From Bacteroidales bacterium (GTDB lineage: Bacteria; Bacteroidota; Bacteroidia; Bacteroidales; JACABE01): 64,000 nt of DNA. The position numbers and the translations under genes were made by a program. Below the pieces are notes generated by a model. That model was not told where the DNA came from. It saw nothing but the letters and a program-made list of their open reading frames with translations, and made no database searches. Positions 36,172 through 46,700 of the stretch are shown here, piece by piece. The stretch covers positions 1 to 64,000 of the forward strand of contig JAHEYQ010000004.1 in the NCBI GenBank assembly GCA_023251515.1, in the 5' to 3' direction. Position 1 is the stretch's first letter; each line of letters starts with the position of its first letter.

Positions 36172-36750
36172 TTAATCTTCAAAATTTAAATTAAGCGGTT
36201 TATTAGTTCTTTCTATTCCTGTTACATTTGTATTCTGTTCGGCTATTTCAAAAACCAAATTGTCAACAAAAGCTTCGCCCTCACCTTCTATAAGTACTCC
36301 ATAATAAATATCTGAAGCATCAGGAGAAACATTAACAACTATTTCATATTTGTGCCAGTCGGTTGTTCCCAGGATAGGACGATCATTCATATTGTCGAAA
36401 GCAAGATAATTTCTATCGAGTTTAGAATCTACTCTAAGCCACATCATACATTTCCCTTTTACATCCTTTGTTTTGATATTAGCAGAAAGTTTAATTCTTT
36501 TATTATAATAATTTTTTGCTTCCATAAATTGCAAAAGTGTTCCAAAACCTTTTATTTTATTATCTATTGATTTGATATAATTAATATTATAATTTTTTAA
36601 TGAATCGAAGCAAACTCCAATGTTATATGATTGAGGGGCATTTCCCGCTTTTTTCCAATCAATATTATTTTGAGATTGTAACGTAAAGTATGATACAAAA
36701 TTGAAAATGAAAAAAGTAAATATTTTGATTTGAATTTTATAAATAATCAT
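36172..36750 (-). CDS. Secreted beta-sandwich protein, paralogue B
   Basis: A 192-residue exported protein with a Sec signal (ending YFTLQSQ). The body is a galactose-binding-like or CBM-like beta-sandwich: KRIKLSANIKTKDVKGKCMMW, LAFDNMNDRPILGTTDWHKY and GEGEAFVDNLVFEI. The same domain occurs in larger Bacteroidota surface proteins and regulators. It is a tandem paralogue of the next gene upstream (36764). It lies 11 bp before the ECF sigma gene, so it may be a sensor, a ligand carrier or an output of that system. I cannot name a ligand. Confidence 0.7.
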   Translation of the reverse strand: MIIYKIQIKIFTFFIFNFVSYFTLQSQNNIDWKKAGNAPQSYNIGVCFDSLKNYNINYIKSIDNKIKGFGTLLQFMEAKNYYNKRIKLSANIKTKDVKGKCMMWLRVDSKLDRNYLAFDNMNDRPILGTTDWHKYEIVVNVSPDASDIYYGVLIEGEGEAFVDNLVFEIAEQNTNVTGIERTNKPLNLNFED

Positions 36751-36763
36751 AATCTTTCATTAT

Positions 36764-37312
36764 TTAATAAACACTTGTTTTCTTATTTGAATCATTATTG
36801 ATATCGATAATTTCAAAAGCAAAATCATCAAAATATATTTCTCCGTTACCTATAAGTATAACACCAAAGCTAAAATCTGCACTCGCTTCAGGAAACTCTA
36901 AATCAAATTCATATTTTTTCCAATCTGTGTTTCCTTTTATTGAATTCTTTCGCAACGTTTTTATTTTTAATGCTTTTTTATGATTTTTATCATCAATTCT
37001 TATCCAAAAATTACACCATTTATCTACATTAACAGATTTAATAAATGCACTGATTCTTACTCTTTTGTTCTTATAATCAGTAGGTATAAAATTTTGATAA
37101 ACTAAACCCGATTTATTTTTTATTTCATCCATAGATTTCAAATATCCTACTTTGCTTTTTCTAAACTCATCATAAACTACACTAAATTTATAGGATGATG
37201 TGTTTCCTCCATTCACAAACATCGTCCATCCCTTTATTTTCTCCTGATTACTTATTACAAATGAATTGAAAATAAATGCAAGAGCTATTAAAATGATTAT
37301 TTTTCTGTTCAT
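36764..37312 (-). CDS. Secreted beta-sandwich protein, paralogue A
   Basis: A 182-residue exported protein with a Sec signal (MNRKIIILIALAFIFNSFVI). It aligns along its length with the neighbour at 36172: KRVRISAFIKSVNVDKWCNFW matches KRIKLSANIKTKDVKGKCMMW, GNTDWKKYEFDL matches GTTDWHKYEIVV, and GNGEIYFDDFAFEI matches GEGEAFVDNLVFEI. The key aromatic, Asp and Gly positions agree, but overall identity is low, so duplication is old. It is the first gene of the ECF module, 31 bp from the candidate ECF promoter. The ligand is unknown. Confidence 0.7.
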   Translation of the reverse strand: MNRKIIILIALAFIFNSFVISNQEKIKGWTMFVNGGNTSSYKFSVVYDEFRKSKVGYLKSMDEIKNKSGLVYQNFIPTDYKNKRVRISAFIKSVNVDKWCNFWIRIDDKNHKKALKIKTLRKNSIKGNTDWKKYEFDLEFPEASADFSFGVILIGNGEIYFDDFAFEIIDINNDSNKKTSVY

Positions 37313-37342
37313 TTTACTTACCTATTTTGTTTATGTTTTTCT

Positions 37343-37367
37343 GATACACGAAAGTAATGAAAAGGTT
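37343..37367 (-). promoter_or_regulatory. Candidate ECF promoter A
   Basis: The minus strand reads GAACCTTTT, ten bases, then GTGTATC. The AAC-(5 nt)-N10 geometry is the same as in the candidates upstream of the two other ECF sigma genes (55473 and 56801). It lies 31 bp before the first gene of the five-gene sigma module. Confidence 0.45.
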
Positions 37368-37483
37368 CAATTTATTTATCAATTTTATCGATTAATTTAT
37401 AAAAATGAATTTGAGTATAATAAAGTATTATAGAATCTTAAAGATTTCATTGCTTTATAATGATTTAAAAGCGGTTTTATTCT

Positions 37484-37491
37484 TAATTTTG
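37484..37491 (+). promoter_or_regulatory. -7 promoter element (TAATTTTG)
   Basis: TAATTTTG matches TAnnTTTG, 17 bp before the dus start codon. It likely drives dus and the overlapping M20 gene. Confidence 0.55.
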
Positions 37492-37508
37492 CAGTCTAAA
37501 TTTCAGAA

Positions 37509-38465
37509 ATGATTATACTTGCACCTTTACATGGATATACCGATTTTATTTTTCGCAATGTTTACGAGCGTCATTTTTCAGGCATAGATTTGGCTGTGAG
37601 TCCTTTTATATCATTAACTCATGGCGATAAAATAAATCCACGAAAGGCAAAAGACGTTATGCCAGCAAATAATCATCAAATAGAGGTTGTCCCACAAATT
37701 TTGGGAAATGAGCCTGATTTGTTTATACAAATGTGTGATTTCCTGAATAATTGGGGATATAATGAAATTAACTGGAATTTAGGCTGTCCTGTAAAAAATA
37801 TTGCCAACAAAAAAAGAGGTTCAGGGCTTTTGCCTTTTCCTGATTTACTAAGAGAAATTCTCGAAAAAATACTCCCAAATATAAGGCAAAATCTCTCTAT
37901 TAAGATAAGGTTGGGTTATTTTAATTCTGATGAAATTTTTAAAATAATACCTGTATTAAATGATTTTCCGTTAAAAAGCATCTGCATTCACCCCCGTATC
38001 GGGACGCAAATGTATGAAGGTGAAATTCATCACGATACTTTTGAAAAAATAATTCCATTTTTTAAGCATGAATTAATTTATAATGGCGATATAGTTAATT
38101 TAGAAAGTTATCGTCAAATAAAAAAATCACATCCCAAAATTAATAAATGGATGATTGGCAGAGGCGCTTTTTACAATCCGTTTTTGCCATCAGAAATCAA
38201 AAACAATGGAAAAACAGAAGTTGAATACAAAAAGCAAATTCTGCTTTTGTTTTTCAAAGATTTATATTATGAATTGTCTGTTCATAAAACTGAATTAAGT
38301 TGTATCAACAAAATCAAAGATTTATGGCAGCTTTTTTGCGAAATGTATTCAAATAAAGAAGAAGTTCTTGAACAAATACTTCATTCGCATTCATTATCGG
38401 AAATATCTGATGTTACAGAACATATTATTGCCACATATCCTTTTTCTAAAACAATGCAAACATGA
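37509..38465 (+). CDS. tRNA-dihydrouridine synthase (Dus)
   Basis: An FMN enzyme that reduces specific uridines in tRNA to dihydrouridine. The 318-residue protein has the Dus barrel: LAPLHGYTDFIFRNVYERHF at the N-terminus (instead of the more common LAPMAGVTD), the catalytic Cys in NLGCPVKNIANKKRGSGLL, KIRLGYF, and the FMN phosphate segment NGDIVN with GRGAFYNPFL. It overlaps the M20 peptidase gene by 4 bp (ATGA), so the two are translationally coupled. Confidence 0.93.
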   Translation: MIILAPLHGYTDFIFRNVYERHFSGIDLAVSPFISLTHGDKINPRKAKDVMPANNHQIEVVPQILGNEPDLFIQMCDFLNNWGYNEINWNLGCPVKNIANKKRGSGLLPFPDLLREILEKILPNIRQNLSIKIRLGYFNSDEIFKIIPVLNDFPLKSICIHPRIGTQMYEGEIHHDTFEKIIPFFKHELIYNGDIVNLESYRQIKKSHPKINKWMIGRGAFYNPFLPSEIKNNGKTEVEYKKQILLLFFKDLYYELSVHKTELSCINKIKDLWQLFCEMYSNKEEVLEQILHSHSLSEISDVTEHIIATYPFSKTMQT

Positions 38466-39613
38466 TTAACTTAAACGACACTCAAATATCAAATCTGATC
38501 AAATTTCGACAAACGATTCATTCTCTTGCAGAATTATCAGGAGAAGAAAAGCAAACAGCAAATCTTATAGCCAACAGACTCAGAAATCTTGAGAATTTTA
38601 TTCTAAGCGAAAATGTTGGAGGCTACAGTATATTAGCTGTTTATGACTCGGGTAAACCCGGAAAAACAATTATGTTCAGAGCTGATATTGATGCTTTACC
38701 AATAGATGAAATTAATAATTTTGAGTATAAATCAATAAATAAGAATGTAGCCCACAAATGTGGACACGATGGGCATTTAACTGTATTAGTAGGTTTTGCC
38801 GAATGGATTAATCTGAATCCGCCAAAAAGCGGAAAAATTATTTTGCTTTTTCAAGCATCGGAAGAAAACGGCAAAGGCGCTAATAATGTACTGAACGATA
38901 TTGCTTTTACTGATATTAATCCTGATTATGTTTTTGCATTTCATAATTTACCCGGATTTCCATTAAATGAGATTGTTATAAAAGAAGGCACTTTTACAGC
39001 TTCTGTTTCAAGTATGATATTCAGATTAAAAGGGAAAACATCACATGCTGCAGAACCTGAAAATGGCATAAATCCAACTTATGCCATTGCTGAAATCATT
39101 GATTTTATTAAAGAACTGAATATATACGAAGTTGAAGATCCTGATTTTTTTCTGGCAACTCCTATTTATGCAAAAATTGGCGAAAAAGCCTATGGAACTT
39201 CAGCTGAAAATGCTGAAATTCATTATACTTTCAGAGCATGGGAAAGCAGTTTGCTTGAAAACAATTTAAACTTCATCAAAAACAAAATACAATCAATTGC
39301 CGAAAACCATCAATTAGAAGTATATATAGAAACATTAGATGTTTTTCACAATACCAATAATCATTCCGAAGCAGTTAATTTAATCAGAGAAGCAGCAAAA
39401 AAGACCAATTTAGACATGAAAGAATGTCAATTACCATTTAAATGGGGTGAAGATTTTGGTTTATTTACTCAAAAATTTAAAGGAGCTATGTTTTGTATCG
39501 GAGCCGGAGAAAATTCTCCCGCTTTACATCATGCTGATTATGACTTTCCTGATGAAATTATCGCCACAGGCATTTCAGTCTTTAAAAACATCAGTATATT
39601 GATTAACAAATAA
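38462..39613 (+). CDS. M20 family amidohydrolase/peptidase
   Basis: A 383-residue metal-dependent hydrolase of the M20D (IAA-amino acid hydrolase, hippurate hydrolase, aminoacylase-like) group. Motifs: FRADIDALPIDE, metal ligands in HKCGHDGHLTVLVGFAEW (about 98-115), QASEENGKGANNVL and AFHNLPGFPLNEI, then the dimerisation domain. The last metal ligand is in HHADYDFPDEI. It has no signal peptide, so it is cytoplasmic. It starts inside the end of dus. Confidence 0.92.
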   Translation: MINLNDTQISNLIKFRQTIHSLAELSGEEKQTANLIANRLRNLENFILSENVGGYSILAVYDSGKPGKTIMFRADIDALPIDEINNFEYKSINKNVAHKCGHDGHLTVLVGFAEWINLNPPKSGKIILLFQASEENGKGANNVLNDIAFTDINPDYVFAFHNLPGFPLNEIVIKEGTFTASVSSMIFRLKGKTSHAAEPENGINPTYAIAEIIDFIKELNIYEVEDPDFFLATPIYAKIGEKAYGTSAENAEIHYTFRAWESSLLENNLNFIKNKIQSIAENHQLEVYIETLDVFHNTNNHSEAVNLIREAAKKTNLDMKECQLPFKWGEDFGLFTQKFKGAMFCIGAGENSPALHHADYDFPDEIIATGISVFKNISILINK

Positions 39614-39672
39614 ATGAAAGATATTTTTGGGGTTTTAAGTTTTATTAACAGCGGCTTTTAGCAAATAAAACT

Positions 39673-39680
39673 TAACTTTG
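39673..39680 (+). promoter_or_regulatory. -7 promoter element (TAACTTTG)
   Basis: TAACTTTG matches TAnnTTTG, 19 bp before the DUF502 gene. It probably drives the run of overlapping genes to the SpoIID-like gene. Confidence 0.5.
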
Positions 39681-39699
39681 AAATCGAATTTAGAGCAGT

Positions 39700-40320
39700 A
39701 TGAATCCTGAAATCAGTAAATATTCAAAAAAAATATTCAGTTACTTTCTGCAAGGGCTTATTTATATAACTCCCTTAGGAGCAACTGTTTTCGTTATTTA
39801 TATTACTTTCAATTTTATTGATGGCACTGCCAATAAATTATTTGAAAATCTATTCAATATTAAAATTCCGGGCTTGGGAATTTTACTCATGTTAAGTATC
39901 ATTACTTTGGTTGGTTATTTTGGGAAAACATTGTTGGCCAAACCATTGATTTCATTTATAGATGCAGTATTGGAAAGAGTACCATTCATTAAAATAATTT
40001 ATACTTCTACCAAAGATTTCATGTCGGCTTTTGTTGGTCAAAAAAAGAAGTTTACAGAAGCTGTTATGGTAAAAATGAATAACGACTCCGAAATTTACAA
40101 ACTTGGATTTATTACTCAAAAAGATTTAAGTCAACTGGGTATCTCCGAAGACCTTATTGCAGTATATTTGCCACATTCATATAATTTTTCGGGTAATTTA
40201 TTTATTGTTCCCAAAAAAAATGTTACACCAATTAATGCACCTTCCACCGAAATAATGAAATTTATTGTTTCGGGTGGAGTTACAGAAATTAACAAAAAAG
40301 CAGAACATGACGAGACCTAA
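39700..40320 (+). CDS. DUF502 family membrane protein
   Basis: A 206-residue inner-membrane protein of the DUF502 family. Two hydrophobic helices are near the N-terminus (YFLQGLIYITPLGATVFVIY and GILLMLSIITLVGYFG), followed by a conserved ERVPFIKIIYTSTKDFMSAF segment and a soluble beta-rich end. Its role is unknown. The downstream surE gene begins 14 bp before its stop codon, so they are co-translated. Confidence 0.88.
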   Translation: MNPEISKYSKKIFSYFLQGLIYITPLGATVFVIYITFNFIDGTANKLFENLFNIKIPGLGILLMLSIITLVGYFGKTLLAKPLISFIDAVLERVPFIKIIYTSTKDFMSAFVGQKKKFTEAVMVKMNNDSEIYKLGFITQKDLSQLGISEDLIAVYLPHSYNFSGNLFIVPKKNVTPINAPSTEIMKFIVSGGVTEINKKAEHDET

Positions 40321-41077
40321 AATATTGGTAACAAATGATGATAGTGTTGATGCACCCGGAATCAGGAAACTGATATCGATAATGCGGAAACTTGGAGATG
40401 TAATAGTTGTAGCACCCGATAAACCACAATCAGGTATGGGCCATGCTATTACAGTAGCTTCTCCATTGCGTTTAAAAAAAATATGTATCGAAGAAAACTA
40501 CGAAGAATATAGCTGCAACGGCACTCCGGTTGATTGTGTAAAACTTGCTGAAAAAGCAATTATCAAAGGTAAACCCGACTTAATTGTTTCGGGAATAAAT
40601 CACGGAAGCAATGCCTCTGTAAATGTAGTTTATTCCGGTACCATTGCTGCCGCTTTGGAAGGTTGTATCGAAGGAGTTAATTCTATTGGTTTTTCACTGG
40701 ATGATTATTCATGGAGTGCAGATTTCAGTCATGTTGATGAATATATCGAAAAAATATGCAAAGAAGTTTTGCAAAAAGGTTTACCCGAATATACCTGTCT
40801 GAATGTTAACTTACCTGTAAATAAAGGAAGTCAGATTAACGGAATAAAAATTTGTCGCCAAGCAAGAGCCCGCTGGGATGAAGCTTTTGATGCCCGCAAA
40901 GATCCGCATAATCAAGATTATTATTGGCTAACTGGTGTTTTTTATTCTGATGATATTGCAGAAGACACCGACCAATGGGCCTTGAAAAACAACTATATAG
41001 CCATTGTTCCATTGCATTTCGACCTTACTGCTCATCATAATTTAAAAACAATAAGTTCATATGACTGGAATATTTAA
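40307..41077 (+). CDS. surE: 5'/3'-nucleotidase SurE
   Basis: A metal-dependent phosphatase that hydrolyses nucleoside monophosphates. The 256-residue protein from the ATG at 40307 (preferred over a TTG 14 codons upstream) begins MTRPKILVTNDDSVDAPGI, containing the NDD metal ligands, and has SGINHGSNASVNVVYSGTIA, the second hallmark. It overlaps DUF502 by 14 bp upstream and the small membrane protein by 17 bp downstream, which fixes it in an operon. It precedes lpxB, an arrangement common in Bacteroidota. Confidence 0.95.
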   Translation: MTRPKILVTNDDSVDAPGIRKLISIMRKLGDVIVVAPDKPQSGMGHAITVASPLRLKKICIEENYEEYSCNGTPVDCVKLAEKAIIKGKPDLIVSGINHGSNASVNVVYSGTIAAALEGCIEGVNSIGFSLDDYSWSADFSHVDEYIEKICKEVLQKGLPEYTCLNVNLPVNKGSQINGIKICRQARARWDEAFDARKDPHNQDYYWLTGVFYSDDIAEDTDQWALKNNYIAIVPLHFDLTAHHNLKTISSYDWNI

Positions 41078-41339
41078 AAAAGACAGCTATTTATTCGGAA
41101 GCATTTTGGGCTTAGGTTTGCTTGGGATTTCATTGTTTATTATTTATTTAATCATGCTTTCAGTAGGCATAAGTGATATAAATGAATACTATAAAATTTA
41201 TTTATTAAGTGTAATACCGAATATACTTTTAATGCGATATTATTTAAAAGTCCTTGTTTTTGAAAAAACAGGGAAAGCATTATTGTTTGTAACATTTATA
41301 CTTTTTATAGCTTATTTTTATTACCAATTTAGAAAATAA
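41061..41339 (+). CDS. Small membrane protein between surE and lpxB
   Basis: A 92-residue protein with three hydrophobic helices (FGSILGLGLLGISLFIIYLI, IYLLSVIPNILLMRYYL and ALLFVTFILFIAYFYY) and a basic C-terminus. I do not recognise the family beyond its frequent type, 'surE-lpxB membrane protein'. It overlaps surE by 17 bp and its stop codon overlaps the start of lpxB (TAATG), so it is tightly coupled to lipid A synthesis. Confidence 0.75.
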   Translation: MTGIFKKDSYLFGSILGLGLLGISLFIIYLIMLSVGISDINEYYKIYLLSVIPNILLMRYYLKVLVFEKTGKALLFVTFILFIAYFYYQFRK

Positions 41340-42469
41340 TGAAATTTTATATTATTGCAGGAGAAGCTTCAGGCGATTTACACGCTTCAAATTTAGTTAA
41401 AGAGCTAAAAATCATACAATCGCAATCTGATTTCAGAGGCTGGGGTGGCGATTTAATGAAAAATAAAGGCGTTACATTGGTTAAACATTATCGCGACCTT
41501 GCTTTTATGGGTTTTATTGAAGTTGTTGCTAATCTGAAAACCATCCTAAATAATATTAAGTTTTGCAAAAAAGATATTGCTGAATTTCAACCAGATGCGT
41601 TAATCCTTATTGATTACCCTGGGTTTAATCTACGTATTGCTGAATGGGCACATAAAAAAGGAATTAAGGTATTTTATTATATTTCTCCTCAAGTTTGGGC
41701 TTGGAATCAATCAAGAGTAAAAAAGATGAAAAAAGTAATCGATAGGTTATTTGTTATTTTACCTTTCGAAAAAGATTTTTTCAAACAGCATGAAATGGAT
41801 GTTGACTTTGTTGGTCATCCTTTACTCGACGAAATTGAAAATCATTCAAATTCCATTGCAAATCAATCTGATTACAATATTTTTGAAAGAGATTTAGTTC
41901 CAAACAAACCTGTAATAGCATTATTGCCAGGTAGCAGAAAACAGGAAATAAAAACCATGCTACCATTAATGCTTGATTTGATGAAAGATTATCCTCAATT
42001 TAAGTTTATAATTGCAGGTGTAAATACACTTAAAGGACAGTTTTATCAGGATATTATCAAAGATCATAAAGTAGCAATAGTTTACAATCAAACATATAAT
42101 TTACTTAAGATTGCACATGCTGCCTTGGTTACTTCAGGAACTGCAACATTAGAAACAGCTTTATTTAAAGTACCTCAAACTGTATGTTATAAAGGAAATT
42201 TTATATCTTATTACATTGCACGAAAAATTATTAAAATAAAATACATATCTTTGGTAAACCTTATTCTGGACAAACCCCTAATCAAAGAACTTATTCAAAA
42301 TGATTTTAATATCAATGCATTAAAACAAGAATTTGAAAAAATTTCTTTAGATCAGAATTATAGAAATTACCTTGAAGATGAATATAATCAGTTAAAAATA
42401 AAATTAGGTGGAAAAGGAGCTTCAGAAAAAACAGCTCAACTTATTATTGAATACACTAAAAATCATTAA
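41339..42469 (+). CDS. lpxB: Lipid-A-disaccharide synthase
   Basis: Condenses lipid X with UDP-diacylglucosamine to form the lipid A disaccharide at the inner leaflet of the inner membrane. The 376-residue protein has the GT-B family 19 motifs: GEASGDLHASNLV at the start, FRGWGGDLM, ILIDYPGFNLR, FYYISPQVWAWNQSRV, VGHPLLDE, and LPGSRKQEI with GTATLETAL near the C-terminus. Shows that the organism makes lipopolysaccharide. It is operonic with surE. Confidence 0.97.
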   Translation: MKFYIIAGEASGDLHASNLVKELKIIQSQSDFRGWGGDLMKNKGVTLVKHYRDLAFMGFIEVVANLKTILNNIKFCKKDIAEFQPDALILIDYPGFNLRIAEWAHKKGIKVFYYISPQVWAWNQSRVKKMKKVIDRLFVILPFEKDFFKQHEMDVDFVGHPLLDEIENHSNSIANQSDYNIFERDLVPNKPVIALLPGSRKQEIKTMLPLMLDLMKDYPQFKFIIAGVNTLKGQFYQDIIKDHKVAIVYNQTYNLLKIAHAALVTSGTATLETALFKVPQTVCYKGNFISYYIARKIIKIKYISLVNLILDKPLIKELIQNDFNINALKQEFEKISLDQNYRNYLEDEYNQLKIKLGGKGASEKTAQLIIEYTKNH

Positions 42470-42484
42470 ATTACAAATTGTTGG

Positions 42485-43639
42485 ATGAATAGATTCGTTT
42501 TTGTTATAAGTCTTTTTTTATTTTTACTTTTCTCAATAAATACAATAGCTGCTGATTTTGCTGTGAAAATATTTTCGCAACAAAATATTAAATCTGTCAG
42601 TTTCATGACTCTAATAGGCAAATATTCAGTAGAATGTGATGAAAACCCATTAGATGAAACCAATAAAAATGATATTTTTACCATAAGTATTGAAAAAAAT
42701 AAAATCAGATTGAAAAAGAATCTTCAGGATTTGGGCCTTTTTAATTCAATAGAATTTAATGGTGAAGGTTTGAAAAATATTTTCAAAATAAAACCCTCAA
42801 ATTCAGATATTAAAGAAAGGATTTATGATGATGATTTATTAATTTCTGCCGATCGTGGATATCTGAAAATCATAAACAATGTTGATATTGAACATTATGT
42901 GGCAGGTGTTGTACAATCTGAAATTTTGGGAAGCTGCGATTCGTTGGAATTTTTTAAGATTCAGGCTTTAATTTCGCGAACTTATGCTATAAATAACATG
43001 ATGAAACATTACAAAGATGGTTACAATTTATGTGATGATGTTCATTGTCAGGTTTATAAAAGCCGATGCAACAAATATCCGATACTAATGGCAACAACAC
43101 TTACTTCGGGCGATGTAATTGTTGATAAAAATAAAAGAATGATATCTGCTTCATTTTGTTCCAATTCAGGAGGAGAAACAATCAATTCCGAAGATTTATG
43201 GTCAATTCCTACAACCTATCTGAAAGCAGTAAAAGATACATTTTCAAATGGTATGCGCAACAGTGTATGGGAGTTTAAAATGCCTGTTAAAGATTGGCTT
43301 AAATATCTGAAAGACAACTTTAAATATGATACAGATGACAGCAGTATGTATAATAAAGCTATTAATTTTGAACAAAATAACCGAAAAATATATTTTGCTG
43401 ATAGCATACCTTTAAAAAATATCAGACGCGATTTGGGATTGAAATCTACATTTTTTAGCGTAAATAAGCAAGGCGACAATGTAATTTTAAAAGGTAAAGG
43501 ATACGGACATGGAGTTGGGCTTAGTCAGGAAGGTGCTATCAAAATGGTAAAATACAAATATAAAGCCGAAGAAATAATAAGGTTTTATTATAAAGATGTT
43601 GATATTATTAATTATCAGGAAATAAAGAAAATAGATTAA
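42485..43639 (+). CDS. SpoIID/LytB domain protein
   Basis: A 384-residue exported protein: Sec signal (VISLFLFLLFSINTIAA) and a SpoIID domain, which in sporulating bacteria cleaves denuded glycan strands; homologues in Gram-negatives act in wall or septum metabolism or are uncharacterised. Visible motifs: YLKIINNVDIEHYVAGVVQSE, FFKIQALISRTYAINNM, CSNSGGETINS and the final GKGYGHGVGLSQEGA. It follows lpxB by 16 bp and ends in a bidirectional terminator. Confidence 0.88.
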   Translation: MNRFVFVISLFLFLLFSINTIAADFAVKIFSQQNIKSVSFMTLIGKYSVECDENPLDETNKNDIFTISIEKNKIRLKKNLQDLGLFNSIEFNGEGLKNIFKIKPSNSDIKERIYDDDLLISADRGYLKIINNVDIEHYVAGVVQSEILGSCDSLEFFKIQALISRTYAINNMMKHYKDGYNLCDDVHCQVYKSRCNKYPILMATTLTSGDVIVDKNKRMISASFCSNSGGETINSEDLWSIPTTYLKAVKDTFSNGMRNSVWEFKMPVKDWLKYLKDNFKYDTDDSSMYNKAINFEQNNRKIYFADSIPLKNIRRDLGLKSTFFSVNKQGDNVILKGKGYGHGVGLSQEGAIKMVKYKYKAEEIIRFYYKDVDIINYQEIKKID

Positions 43640-43680
43640 AAAAAGCGGGAGTTCCAATCAAACAGAATTCCCGCTTTTTT
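43638..43680. terminator. Bidirectional terminator
   Basis: AAAAAGCGGGA pairs with TCCCGCTTTTT, with an A-run on the left and T6 on the right. It ends the surE-lpxB-SpoIID run; on the minus strand it also fits the end of the alpha-2-macroglobulin gene (43725). Confidence 0.88.
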
Positions 43681-43724
43681 ATTGTAGTTACGCGACTTTA
43701 AGTTGCAGCCCTAGTTGTTTTATT

Positions 43725-46700
43725 TTATTTTCCGCTTATTACTTCCACCCACATGCCTGGAATTCTTGCATTTATGGAATTATCGTACATTGCCTCGCAG
43801 TAAAGCGTTGGAAGATAAAATCTTCCCAGATAACTCGGATTCAGCATGATTTTGAATGTTTTAGACTGATTTGGATTGAGATCGAAATAAGTATAAACCC
43901 TGTCGTCGCGGATATCCTGATATGTAAAATTAGAAGCAGTTGCTGTGGATTGTGCAGCAAATTCGCTCATACGCGTATTGAATATTTCCCAACCTGAAGG
44001 AAATATTTGTGATAGTGCCATTTGACGGTAAATTCCTCTGTTTCCAGGATTTGTTACAGTTACCTCAACTACAAAATTAGTTCCCTGTTCGAGTTTCTGA
44101 GGGTTGATTGCCAGTCCACCCGGAGTTTTATACGAAACATTCATCCTTAAATCATTCTGAGCACCTGATTTATCACCATTAACCGGAATGCCCTGTGTTA
44201 TAATTCTGGCATATAATAAATTACTTCCATTATTGCTAACTGTAGCTTTACCTCTTTTAGCAGTTGCCAATATATTCAAATCGGTTTTGGTAATTGATTT
44301 TTTTGATTGAAGCGCAGTAAGTTGCGCGTTATCAATCTTATAAGAAACATTAATACCGGCTCCACTCGTATTTCCTATGAATTTAGAAATGGCAATCAGA
44401 CTGTAAGCAGTGGTTTGAGTGCTCATCCATTCATTTTTACACAATTGTGCGGAAATATCCTTAATCAGCTGAGCTGCTTTTGTTTTCTGATTCATCAGAC
44501 TTAAAGTTTCGATAATCATAGCTTTATCTCTCACATCAGAACCGTAAGTGTACCAAAGTTCACGGTAAGGTTTTATAAAATAAATGGCATTGGCAATCAG
44601 TTTTTTAGCAATTTCAGTATTGCCTGCTATCTGATAAGCTGCTGCCAAACGCCAGCGTGCAGCCAATGAAAGCGTTGAAGATTCATAAAGTTTATTCATA
44701 GCACCTAATTCGGGAGCTTTGGCAAGTGCCAGTGAATATAAACGGTAAGCCTGTACCAGATCATCGTTATAATAACTGGCATTAACCGACCAACTTATAG
44801 CCTTTTGTTTCTGGAATTTTTTCCAGGCTGATATAAATCCTAATGGTAACTGATAACCTTTCAATTCAGCTTCTATCATAAAATGACCTGCATAGTTTGT
44901 TCCCCAATCATCAGCATATTGTGCACCCTGCCAATAACCCATGCCACCATTTGCCAACTGGAATGATTTTAATCGTTGAATGGCTGCTTTGATATTTTGT
45001 TCGGTTCTGGTTTTCTGATTTGCAGTCAGCTCAACCAAATCAGCCAGATACAATTGCGGAAATACCGATGATGTAGTTTGTTCGATACATCCATGCGGAT
45101 ATTCAATCAGATAACTCAACCGTTTTTCGAGATTTAATGGAGGCATTGAAGAAATTTCAAGTACACCTTTGTTGCTGCCCTGCATACCTATTAAATTGTA
45201 ACTTGTATTCCATGTTTTACCGGGTTGAATGATACCTTCGTAAACATCAACCACTTTCGGATTGGGATTTCTAACATCAATTTCAATATCATGAACTGCC
45301 TTTTGATTTCCACTGCTAGCGATAATTTTGATTTTACCAACACCAACCAATTCTTTTACTTTCAGTTCGAAATTCACCATTTCGTCACTCGGCATTTTGA
45401 AAGTCAGATTGCGTGAATTTCCGCCATTTACAGTAAACATATTATCTGCAATTATCTGCACCTTTACGCTTTTTACAAAGTTTTCCATAGCAAATACACT
45501 AACCGGAAGTTTTACGGTTTCGCCAGGGCCAACCACTCTTGGCATAGTTCCCAGAACCATTAATGGCTTACGCACAGCCACTGCTTTTTCGGCAGAACCG
45601 TATTTGCCATTATCTCCGGCTACCACCATTACACGAACAGAACCAATATATTGCGGCATTTTAAAAGTGTGAGTTTTGGATTGACCTTTACCCAATTGAA
45701 AAGGTCCGAGGAATTTTACCATAGGAGGAAAACGATTGGCTTTCAAACTGCCTTTATTCAATCCTTCGCCATCGCCACCTATACTTAAAATCCGCTGTAA
45801 TTCACCCGAATATGCACCCATTACCATATCAAACAGATCCCAGGTTTTGATACCCAATGCTTCGCGTGCATAAAAACTGGCCCATGGATTAGGCGTTTTG
45901 AAACGGGTTAAATCCAATAAACCTTCATCAACTATAGCTAAAGTATAAGTCATGGCTTTGCCTTTTTGTTCTTTAACTGTTATTGAAGCATTTTGCTCAG
46001 GCAGAAGCACATCCTTCATAATAATCTGAGGTTCAAGATGTGTGTTTGGATCTTCAACCAAAATCGGGATTACACCATATAAACGGATGGGTAAATCATT
46101 AACAGTTTGTGCATGTGGTTGTATTAAAGTTACATAAGCATAACAATTAGGTGCCATATCAGCTGTTACATCAAAGACAAATTCCGTAGTCCCTTGTTTG
46201 GTTGGTATCCAGAATGATTTCAATACTTTTGAACCGGTTTCTAATGTCAATAAAGCCCTGCCATCAGCTGAAGTAGGAATGCTGATCTTTACTTTTTCAC
46301 CTACATTGTATTTCTCTTTATCTGCACTGAATGTGAGCATGGTTGCAGCTTGCTTTTCGCCATCCTGCGAACGTGAATAGCCATACCAGTCCACATAAAC
46401 AACTTTACCGCAACTATGTCCCGATTTCAGGTCGGTAACTTTAATCAGATAACGCCCCCAGTTTTCACGATTGACATATAAAGCGTAATTTGCTCTTCCT
46501 CCGCTGGTAGAAATAGTCGCAGTATCTTTCAGCTGACTGTAAGATGTTGAAATAAAATCGGCCTGTGAGCCCGATTCGGAATTATCCCACCACCAGCGCC
46601 ATTCAAGTTTATACAATTCAACTTTCAGTTTATTGGATGGAACAATATTTCCTTTAAAATCAAGATTCAGTAAATTAATGGCATATTTCTTTTCAGTGTA

